Shown here in pieces: positions 23,111 to 29,168 of a DNA stretch of 32,184 nt. Below the pieces are notes generated by a model. That model ran no database searches. It saw only the letters and a program-made list of their open reading frames with translations, and was not told where the DNA came from. The stretch is from an uncultured Porphyromonas sp. (GTDB taxonomy: Bacteria; Bacteroidota; Bacteroidia; Bacteroidales; Porphyromonadaceae), in assembly GCA_900546675.1 (NCBI GenBank), contig URDQ01000015.1:1-32184 (forward strand), in the 5' to 3' direction. The position numbers and the translations under genes are program-made. Every line of letters starts with the position of its first letter. Positions within the stretch are counted from its first letter, which is position 1.

Positions 23111-23150
23111 TGGCATCATCAATACATAGTTTTACTTTAGAGTGAGAAAC

Positions 23151-23178
23151 GGCAACAGGAGACATGTCTCCTGTTGCC
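23151..23178 (-). terminator. Perfect 28-bp palindrome between two type IX cargo genes
   Basis: GGCAACAGGAGACA at 23151-23164 is followed directly by its exact reverse complement at 23165-23178. On the minus strand it comes 12 bases after the stop of the gene at 23191-24069 and is followed by GTTTCTCAC, only a weak T-run. As RNA it makes a strong stem (with a tight loop), so terminator is the simplest call; as DNA it could be a dyad operator for the BspA-like gene. Confidence 0.55.
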
Positions 23179-23190
23179 AAAAATGATCTA

Positions 23191-24069
23191 CTATTTCTTA
23201 TTGAACTTTTGACTATCAATGATTTGACCATCTACGGAATAAGAAAGTATATAAACGCCACTTGACAGAGAAGTTACATCAAGTCGCATCTCTTGTGTGC
23301 CAACAGGAAAACTCTTACTCAAAAGAATTGCTCCCCCCTGAGTCAAACTGCTCACCTGAAGTACGGCATTTTTTGAATCGACAGGATTATCTAGCACAAC
23401 ATATATATAATCTTCAACTAATGAGGGTGCAACTGATTTAATCCCAGTCTTGGATTCCAATGTAATACTTTTTTGCGCCATTTCTCCTTGAGAAGAGATG
23501 GCCGTTACGGAAAATTCCTTATTTCTTAATGTCGGGATTACTGTTACTTTAGACCCTTCTCCTATGTCTTCGCCATTTTTGTCAGTCCAGTGGGCTAAAT
23601 AGTCTGTTCCTTGCCAATCAGCCGAGAGTTGATACTTACCTCCTCCAACTTCAACAGGAATAATATCGATTGGTTTATAACTATATATGGGTGCTTCCAC
23701 TACGAACGTCTCTCCCCCTATGATATTCCCTTGTTCGTCTTTTTGAATCAAATCGAAAGTGTAAGTCTCTCCTGGTAATGCGGCTGGAGATTGGAAATCA
23801 AGAGTCATAGTTACCTTTTCAAAATCCTCTCCGTTCATACAAATATCTTCCAAACGACCATCCCAGGAACAGAATTCCACCTTTCTAGGGTTTATAAAAG
23901 GATTGTAGGTGATGCTCTTTGCATGATATCCTCCTCGCTTCCATGCATTATAAATAGGAGAAGCCATCTCCATCTTCAATTTAGCTTTGGAAAGGAGAGG
24001 TTTGTCCACTAATGTGCGAGGCCTTATTTCAAGAGAGTATTTATGATTGTCCTTGTATATGTTTCGCAC
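23191..24069 (-). CDS. Type IX secretion cargo-like protein lacking a signal peptide
   Basis: The 292-residue frame ends with a type IX C-terminal sorting domain (VLDNPVDSKNAVLQVSSLTQ ... LRLDVTSLSSGVYILSYS-like pattern, final SQKFNKK) after an Ig/PKD-like stretch (GGGKYQLSADWQGTDYLAHW, SKVTVIPTLRNKEFSVTAIS). There is no signal peptide, although type IX cargo must cross the inner membrane by Sec. The only convenient start is a GTG at 24069 inside the small peptide gene upstream, in another frame. It is probably the surviving 3' part of a larger secreted protein, or a remnant joined to new upstream DNA. I do not recognise the N-terminal 90 residues. Confidence 0.6.
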   Translation of the reverse strand: MRNIYKDNHKYSLEIRPRTLVDKPLLSKAKLKMEMASPIYNAWKRGGYHAKSITYNPFINPRKVEFCSWDGRLEDICMNGEDFEKVTMTLDFQSPAALPGETYTFDLIQKDEQGNIIGGETFVVEAPIYSYKPIDIIPVEVGGGKYQLSADWQGTDYLAHWTDKNGEDIGEGSKVTVIPTLRNKEFSVTAISSQGEMAQKSITLESKTGIKSVAPSLVEDYIYVVLDNPVDSKNAVLQVSSLTQGGAILLSKSFPVGTQEMRLDVTSLSSGVYILSYSVDGQIIDSQKFNKK

Positions 24070-24172
24070 GAAAATACGTATCTCCAGCCTCTATACAAGT
24101 AGAGATTTTAGACTCTCCACCTCCTTTAACAGGAGTCATCTGCTTGTTGTTTAGTGTTTTAAATTTTCTCAT
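24041..24172 (-). CDS. 43-residue peptide with double-glycine leader (bacteriocin/RiPP precursor-like)
   Basis: ATG at 24172 opens a short frame encoding MRKFKTLNNKQMTPVKGGG followed by a 24-residue tail with one Cys (ESKISTCIEAGD...). Small Bacteroidota precursors of secreted peptides and RiPPs have this layout: basic start, LN/LS and KQM/EM in the leader, and a KGG(G) cleavage site for a C39-peptidase ABC exporter. The hydrophilic tail would be the mature or modified peptide. The stop at 24041 overlaps the next gene's GTG start by 29 bases. No exporter, radical-SAM or lanthipeptide synthetase gene lies in the window. It could instead be the broken start of an ORF once continuous with the downstream gene. 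Confidence 0.5.
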   Translation of the reverse strand: MRKFKTLNNKQMTPVKGGGESKISTCIEAGDTYFRAKHIQGQS

Positions 24173-24582
24173 ATTGAATTAGTTTGTTAGTTGATTAGGC
24201 ATCTCAAAAATCCCTTATAGCTGTGCAAATCATATATTCCTGCTTAGTACAATATGACGTCAAATCGTCGACTATTATCGATGTCGAATCTGAATCAATA
24301 ACTTAAAACAAGCCTTGTGACATCAACTAAATGAACAAAGAATGGTCTCTCGTAACCTTCTCATTTATATCCTCAAACATGAATAAAGCAGTAGATTTAA
24401 TCACTTTGTTTGCTTTCCAAGAGCCTATAAAACTTTGGACCCTAAAAAATCCGGAAAGGAAGCTGTATTTACTGCATCTAGATGAGAAGACTTGCACGTA
24501 CAGACGATTTGGTTTATTGCATTCGTTCGGGGCATAATGCCCCCTTTGCAGACATTTCGGAATATATCCTGGGCTTATTTAC
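24173..24582. other. AT-rich stretch without a recognisable gene
   Basis: Both strands were read. Short frames exist (for example a 68-codon plus-strand one at 24331-24537) but lack family resemblance, ribosome binding site or coherent composition. The stretch should hold the promoter of the double-glycine peptide gene, but no element fits the TTTG/TAnnTTTG consensus well. Confidence 0.5.
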
Positions 24583-26058
24583 TTACTCAAAACGAATTCC
24601 GAAGTCCTCTTTGAATTGATTTAAGATGGGGCGCATAGTGCCTTCGTCCCAATTAGACTCTAGACCTCGCTTGTAGATGGAGACAATACGCTCTGCTACA
24701 GCCCAATCTCCACCTCTCTCCAATGCTTTCTGATGAATGCAGTGAGGAATATAGGTGTAATATAGCCAATAGCTACTATTGCTGTCTTCCCCGGTGTAAG
24801 TAACTTCCTCTATTTGCGATACATCATTCAACATTGTGCTATCCACATTTTCCGAAACATAACGTTCCTTCTCCTCCCAAAAGCTTTCTCCTGTGTATTC
24901 CTTATGAACGACGCAGGCGACATACTCCACAAGCGCTTCGTTTAGTATGTATTTATCTACGGAGGACATCCAGGAAGCTTGACCAGGCTTCACAGAAGGG
25001 AGAAATAGATGGGTCATCTCATGCGTTAATACACGAGAGTAATAATCATCAGGATCAACCAACAGGACCTTGTTTTCGGTATATGGGAAAGCTTTTCCAT
25101 ATACAAACCCCCAGCCATCCCATGACTGCTTCATATTGGAGACAATTAAATCCACCTTTGTGGGGGAGGACTCCAATGGCTTCGTGAGCTTATCCAATGG
25201 AGGAACAATTTGCTGGAGTCGACATATAGCACTGTCTATGGGTGATGTATCTTTAAGAGGGAGGAGCTCCAGCTTGACTTCACTTTCATTTGTAAGTTTG
25301 TGCGACTTATCGAGATGCTGGAATAGGACGTCAATATCAATCCCCTCAATAGTCTTTTCTTTATGAAGAAAAGCAGGTCGGTATAAGAAAAAGATAGATG
25401 GAGCTGTAGATACGGTGCAATCAATTCTTTTCAAGGCGGGATCTATTGGATCGGGAACCAGTGGTCTATCGGATCGCGTGTAAAACAACGCATCAGAAGC
25501 ATCCACTGTAATACGCAATGAATCTTGTGGCACACCTTTCCGAGAAAAAAAATAATTCAATTCTTCCGGCATTAGAAAGTACGTTGGACTATAGTATTCG
25601 TGCATTCTTATCTGAAAAGGAGACAAATAAGAATATCTAAGGACTGCCCGATCGGAAAAGTTCTTATTCTCTTTCCATCGAATGGCCGGAGCTACAAGGA
25701 ACTTTTCGAGATTAAACTCTCGTACATATTCTGCTTGAATATAGGACAAAAGGAGTACTCCTGCTACAGTTTGCGTCCAACCATAAGTGAGCAGCTTAAG
25801 AGGCGCCTGATCAATAAAGAAGGTGTCTGCAGGCGTAATAAGAGCGCTTGGGATAGTCTCAATAAACTGGCAATGAAGATATGAGTTCGCACACCATGTG
25901 TCGACCGGGTATTCATTCATTTTTGCGACATAGTCAGAATAGAAGGGTCTTATTGTTAGGGTCAGACCGTTGAAGTCAGTCGACATATTTTGTTGTGCCT
26001 TCACGCATAAAGAGGACACAAAAAGCAGAGCTATAGGTATAAAAAAGAAGGGTCTCAT
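24583..26058 (-). CDS. Secreted HExxH (gluzincin-type) metalloprotease, unassigned family
   Basis: From the start MRPFFFIPIALLFVSSLCVK the 491-residue product has a signal peptide cut after VKA, a long N-terminal region of unknown fold (residues 23-330) and a C-terminal catalytic part. The zinc motif is VLTHEMTHLF (HEMTH at about 346-350), and NEALVEY 24 residues later offers the third zinc ligand, as in gluzincins. QSWDGWGFVYGKAF upstream may form the active-site edge strand. No type IX sorting domain is visible, so it may stay periplasmic or be released. The frame is open to 26100, but the extra 14 codons disrupt the signal peptide. It lies downstream of the ketosynthase fragment, behind a hairpin. 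No substrate is inferable. Confidence 0.75.
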   Translation of the reverse strand: MRPFFFIPIALLFVSSLCVKAQQNMSTDFNGLTLTIRPFYSDYVAKMNEYPVDTWCANSYLHCQFIETIPSALITPADTFFIDQAPLKLLTYGWTQTVAGVLLLSYIQAEYVREFNLEKFLVAPAIRWKENKNFSDRAVLRYSYLSPFQIRMHEYYSPTYFLMPEELNYFFSRKGVPQDSLRITVDASDALFYTRSDRPLVPDPIDPALKRIDCTVSTAPSIFFLYRPAFLHKEKTIEGIDIDVLFQHLDKSHKLTNESEVKLELLPLKDTSPIDSAICRLQQIVPPLDKLTKPLESSPTKVDLIVSNMKQSWDGWGFVYGKAFPYTENKVLLVDPDDYYSRVLTHEMTHLFLPSVKPGQASWMSSVDKYILNEALVEYVACVVHKEYTGESFWEEKERYVSENVDSTMLNDVSQIEEVTYTGEDSNSSYWLYYTYIPHCIHQKALERGGDWAVAERIVSIYKRGLESNWDEGTMRPILNQFKEDFGIRFE

Positions 26059-26085
26059 AGATAATTCTAGGCTAGTTAGACGAAA

Positions 26086-26123
26086 GAGATAAAGACACAC
26101 TCATAAAAGTGTGCCTTTATCTC
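26086..26123 (-). terminator. Hairpin between ketosynthase fragment and protease gene
   Basis: GAGATAAAGACACAC at 26086-26100 pairs with GTGTGCCTTTATCTC at 26109-26123 with a single mismatch and an 8-base loop. On the minus strand CTTTCG follows, a poor T-run. It lies 7 bases beyond the stop of the gene at 26130-26705 and probably separates the two transcripts. Confidence 0.6.
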
Positions 26124-26129
26124 GTTAGT

Positions 26130-26705
26130 TTAAATCTTCGGTTTAACCGTTACGGGAGGGCAAGTAATGGAGTAGTTGCTTAGGGCATCACAGTTGACAA
26201 CAAACCACTCGGGATCGTAAAACTTGGAGACCAAAGCAGGTGAGGTCAGTTCGGAAGCTACACAAACAGCATTGTCGTGCAACCCTGCGAGGATATTGCT
26301 ATAGCAAATCTTCAAAGCTTGTAATGAGGTCAGACATACACCAGAAGAAGAGAATATCTCCATCGGGAAGTTACCCAACTCACCATGTACCATAGAGGCG
26401 TGCGATGGGAGCAACTGATCTGGAGTACTCGTGCCACAAGCTAAGAGAGTGATGTCCGTCGGGACAGTTTTTTCCTGAAACAGTCCCAATACCGCTTCTT
26501 TTGCAAGCTGGGCATTAGAATGTGTGATCTTATGCTCTTTGTCCAATCCGTAATAGCGAGTCTTTATACCATTTTGTTTGAGGACAATAGACCGAACCCT
26601 CGATGGTTTTCCACCAATGAGACCAATATAATCCTCCATCTCCTCGTTGGATACAGGCTTATTAGGCAAAAAGACCGCAACTTTATTGATGTATACATTC
26701 CTCAT
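26130..26705 (-). pseudogene. Ketoacyl-ACP synthase III-like protein, N-terminal half only
   Basis: The 191-residue product begins MRNVYINKVAVFLPNKPVSN and shows NGIKTRYYGLD, LLACGTSTPDQLLPSHASMV and SSSGVCLTSLQALKICYS, in which Cys124 is the expected nucleophile of a thiolase-fold KAS III/StlD/DarB-like enzyme. Such enzymes have about 320-370 residues and need a His and an Asn in their second half, absent here. After CVASELTSPALVSKFYDPEW the sequence turns into SNYSITCPPVTVKPKI, rich in Ser, Thr, Pro and Cys and unlike a ketosynthase. Its ATG overlaps the stop of the TetR gene (ATGA). It is either a truncated pseudogene fused to foreign coding sequence or a shortened protein with a new role. 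Confidence 0.7.
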
Positions 26706-27316
26706 AAGCGTATAGAATTATATAGCAGTAAGTATTTCATTTTCAACTCGTCAATATCCAATTCACTCTCTGTTATGGATTGGATAAACGAATCTCCATA
26801 ATATAAAGATCGAAACATAGATACGACCAGGAGCGGGTCAATGCTTTGATTCAGCTCTCCAACAGAGAGGCCTTTCTCGTAATATGTTAGCCACATTTGT
26901 GTTATTTCTTGATCCAAAGCTTTGCACCTATCATTAAACCCTACGTAATGAAATTTGGCAGAGGATAGTAGATTGATATACTCCGTGGAGTTTGCATCTA
27001 TATGGGTGTTCCTTACGGAATTCATCCGCTCTTTCGTGAGATTTAATTCGTTCATAATGAAGCTAAGAAATGGCTTCTCATTAGATACAAACTCTTCTCT
27101 CTTTAAGGAGTTAGATAGGAGTTCAAAGACGAATTTGTCAATGACCGCTCTGTATAGTCCTTCTTTGTTCTTTACCTTATAGTATATAGCTCCTCTAGAC
27201 AATCCGATTATTTCTTCCAAATCCGCCGTAGTGACATCCGCATACTCCTTCTCCAAAAAGAGTTTGAATGCCCCAACGAGTATTTGATTCCTACGTTCTT
27301 CACTTTTGCTTATCAT
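26702..27316 (-). CDS. TetR/AcrR-family transcriptional regulator
   Basis: The 204-residue product has an N-terminal TetR helix-turn-helix (residues about 8-55: RRNQILVGAFKLFLEKEYAD, VTTADLEEIIGLSRGAIYYK, VKNKEGLYRAVIDKF) and a helical ligand/dimer domain without a recognisable ligand signature. It is coupled by a 4-base overlap to the ketosynthase-like fragment, suggesting that it once controlled a fatty-acyl or polyketide-like pathway gene set in the same operon. TetR proteins usually repress their own operon; no clear palindromic operator was found upstream. It is AT-rich compared with the flanking housekeeping operons. Confidence 0.88.
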   Translation of the reverse strand: MISKSEERRNQILVGAFKLFLEKEYADVTTADLEEIIGLSRGAIYYKVKNKEGLYRAVIDKFVFELLSNSLKREEFVSNEKPFLSFIMNELNLTKERMNSVRNTHIDANSTEYINLLSSAKFHYVGFNDRCKALDQEITQMWLTYYEKGLSVGELNQSIDPLLVVSMFRSLYYGDSFIQSITESELDIDELKMKYLLLYNSIRL

Positions 27317-27593
27317 AGCTTAGTACAACCGTAATAATATTCTTTCTAGGTGCTAAGGTAGACATAAAAAATCAAACTACCAAATCTTGGGCGAATTTTC
27401 TTTTTCCGCACGCTAAAGTGTCATTCAGAAGCAATGTAACAACCGCCCCAAAAGCTAGCAGACATCGACGAAGATCAGAAGTGTCGAAAGAGATCGATCG
27501 CCACTGATGCTCTCCACCCCTCCCCCATTATTTGAAGGCAACGCTCCCCCAGCTATGCGATTCAATCTATTCCCCACGTGCAAATTCTCAAAT

Positions 27594-27748
27594 CCCCACG
27601 TGGGGACGAAACATTTCCTACGTAGGGACGAAATGAAACTTCGGAGGAATCAAATGAAACTTCGGAGGAAATGATTTGCACCCACGTAGAAAATGGAAAA
27701 TAGCCACGTAAGGATTTGACATTTCTCACGTGGCTATCAAGTTAGAGG
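27594..27748. repeat. ACGT-core palindrome repeat, copy B, with a TTAGAGG word
   Basis: The non-coding stretch 27317-27859 holds perfect palindromes CCCCACGTGGGG (27594-27605) and CCTACGTAGG (27617-27626), further CCCACGTAGA, GCCACGTAAGG and CTCACGTGGC units, and the 31-bp segment 27627-27657 shared with copy A. Here AAATGAAACTTCGGAGGAA is tandemly duplicated with a 21-base period (27631-27672). AGTTAGAGGTTAGAAG at about 27740 belongs to the other repeat family. The rest of the stretch shows nothing I can name. Confidence 0.6.
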
Positions 27749-27859
27749 TTAGAAGTGTGTAGCGACGAGTATGAATGCTCTGCCGAACATCCGTCCTCGT
27801 CAAAGCAAGACGTTGCCCCTTTTACCTTCTATGAGCTTTTGGCTTCAGACAGCAGATCG

Positions 27860-28231
27860 TCAAGGTGTGATGCTACGTGACAAGCATACTCCAGCCCAGA
27901 GAGCGAGCAGACCGATCAGCACACTACCCACAATGTAGAGGATAGCTAGCCCATAAGCTCCCTCACGAAGCATAGTGTAGCTCTCTGCTGTAAAAGTCGA
28001 GAAGGTAGTGAACCCTCCGCAGAAGCCTGTGATAAAGAGCAACCGAAGATACGCTGTATCACTACACAAGCCGATTAGTAGACCTATGAGAAAGCAACCC
28101 AAGACGTTGACCACGAGCGTCGCCAAGGGTATAGAGCCCGTATAGTGACGAGCTAGCAGGATGGCTGTAAGATAGCGTAGCGCACTCCCGAGAGCACCAC
28201 CAAGAGCTACGAGAAGAAGCTGTTTGAGCAT
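27860..28231 (-). CDS. crcB: CrcB/Fluc fluoride ion channel
   Basis: CrcB (Fluc) proteins form dual-topology dimers that let fluoride escape from the cytoplasm. The 123-residue product starting MLKQLLLVALGGALGSALRY has four hydrophobic segments, the conserved N-terminal GGxxGxxxRY, PLATLVVNVLGCFLIGLL with the key Asn, and the hallmark TGFCGGFTTFSTFTAE. The frame is open to 28306, but the 25 extra residues are charged and unlike the family, so the internal ATG at 28231 is preferred. It follows the frd terminator and appears to be a single-gene unit. I found no fluoride riboswitch upstream. Confidence 0.92.
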   Translation of the reverse strand: MLKQLLLVALGGALGSALRYLTAILLARHYTGSIPLATLVVNVLGCFLIGLLIGLCSDTAYLRLLFITGFCGGFTTFSTFTAESYTMLREGAYGLAILYIVGSVLIGLLALWAGVCLSRSITP

Positions 28232-28268
28232 ATTCCTATCTGAGTCGAAGTCAGTAACCTTATAGGCT

Positions 28269-28300
28269 GATCTTGTGACCTTTGTCATAGTCGCAAGATC
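28269..28300 (-). promoter_or_regulatory. Hairpin in the crcB upstream region
   Basis: GATCTTGTGAC at 28269-28279 pairs with GTCGCAAGATC at 28290-28300, with one T/G mismatch and a 10-base loop, 38 bases before the crcB start. It does not fit the fluoride (crcB motif) riboswitch consensus as I know it. It may be an operator dyad or a leader structure. Confidence 0.4.
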
Positions 28301-28321
28301 CTCCAAACTTCAATGATAAAA

Positions 28322-28360
28322 ATAGGTAGCACTCTTTCTGAACAGAAGAGTACTACCTAT
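28322..28360 (-). terminator. Rho-independent terminator of the frd operon
   Basis: ATAGGTAGCACTCTT at 28322-28336 pairs with AAGAGTACTACCTAT at 28346-28360 with one mismatch and a 9-base loop. On the minus strand the stem is followed by a run of five T. It lies 28 bases after the frdB stop. Confidence 0.88.
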
Positions 28361-28388
28361 ATATTTATAGATGAGACACCTTGTCTCG

Positions 28389-29144
28389 CTAGTCGCTCAG
28401 CTTAGCACCGATGAACTGACGGTTGAGACGTGCGATGTGGCTAATGGAGACGCTCTTGGGACACTCCATCTCGCAGGCACGGGTATTCGTACAGTTGCCG
28501 AAGCCTAGCTCATCCATCTTAGCGATCATCGCCTTAGCACGCTTGTGCGCCTCAGCACGTCCCTGAGGTAGTAGAGCCAGCTGGCTCACCTTGGCAGAGA
28601 CAAAGAGCATAGCGGAGCCGTTTTTGCAGGCAGCAGCGCAAGCGCCACAACCGATACAAGAGGCTGCGTCCATCGCTTCGTCAGCCTTGTGCTTGGGGAT
28701 GGGGATCGCGTTAGCATCAGGTACACCACCCGTATTGACAGAGACATAACCACCAGCTTGTATGATCTTGTCATAGGCAGAGCGGTCGACCATCAAGTCG
28801 CGAATGATCGGGAAGCCTGCAGATCTCCATGGCTCGACAGTGATGGTGTCACCATCCTTGAAGGTGCGCATATGTAGCTGACAAGTGGTGATGGCATCGA
28901 CAGGACCGTGTGGATGCCCATCGATATACATAGAGCACATACCGCAGATACCCTCACGACAGTCGTGGTCGTAGATAATGGGCTCCTTGTCCTCGGCGAT
29001 GAGCTGCTCGTTGAGTATGTCGATCATCTCAAGAAAAGAAGCGCTCTGAGGCACATCCTTGAGTGCATAGGTCTCAAAGTGTCCCTTCTCGCGGGGACCT
29101 CTCTGACGCCATACCTTGACTTTGATATTTATATTGTGATCCAT
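28389..29144 (-). CDS. frdB: Fumarate reductase/succinate dehydrogenase iron-sulfur subunit
   Basis: This subunit wires electrons from the membrane anchor to the flavin in FrdA. In 251 residues all cluster ligands are visible: Cys62, 67, 70 and 88 for [2Fe-2S] (DCREGICGMC), Cys163, 166 and 169 for [4Fe-4S] with Cys173 (SCIGCGACAAAC), and Cys218, 224 and 228 for the third cluster (NCTNTRACEMECPKSV). It is last in the order frdC-frdA-frdB, 24 bases after frdA. In an anaerobic asaccharolytic organism the complex is expected to run mainly as a fumarate reductase with menaquinol, making succinate. Confidence 0.95.
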   Translation of the reverse strand: MDHNINIKVKVWRQRGPREKGHFETYALKDVPQSASFLEMIDILNEQLIAEDKEPIIYDHDCREGICGMCSMYIDGHPHGPVDAITTCQLHMRTFKDGDTITVEPWRSAGFPIIRDLMVDRSAYDKIIQAGGYVSVNTGGVPDANAIPIPKHKADEAMDAASCIGCGACAAACKNGSAMLFVSAKVSQLALLPQGRAEAHKRAKAMIAKMDELGFGNCTNTRACEMECPKSVSISHIARLNRQFIGAKLSD

Positions 29145-29168
29145 TGCTATGATTATCTACAGGGTTGC

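Noticed and set aside
24331..24537. 68-codon plus-strand frame in the AT-rich gap
   Set aside because: No family resemblance, no promoter or ribosome binding site, and opposite direction to every supported gene.
28232..28321. Possible fluoride riboswitch before crcB
   Set aside because: The short leader has a hairpin, but not the conserved pseudoknot sequences of the crcB motif as I know it.
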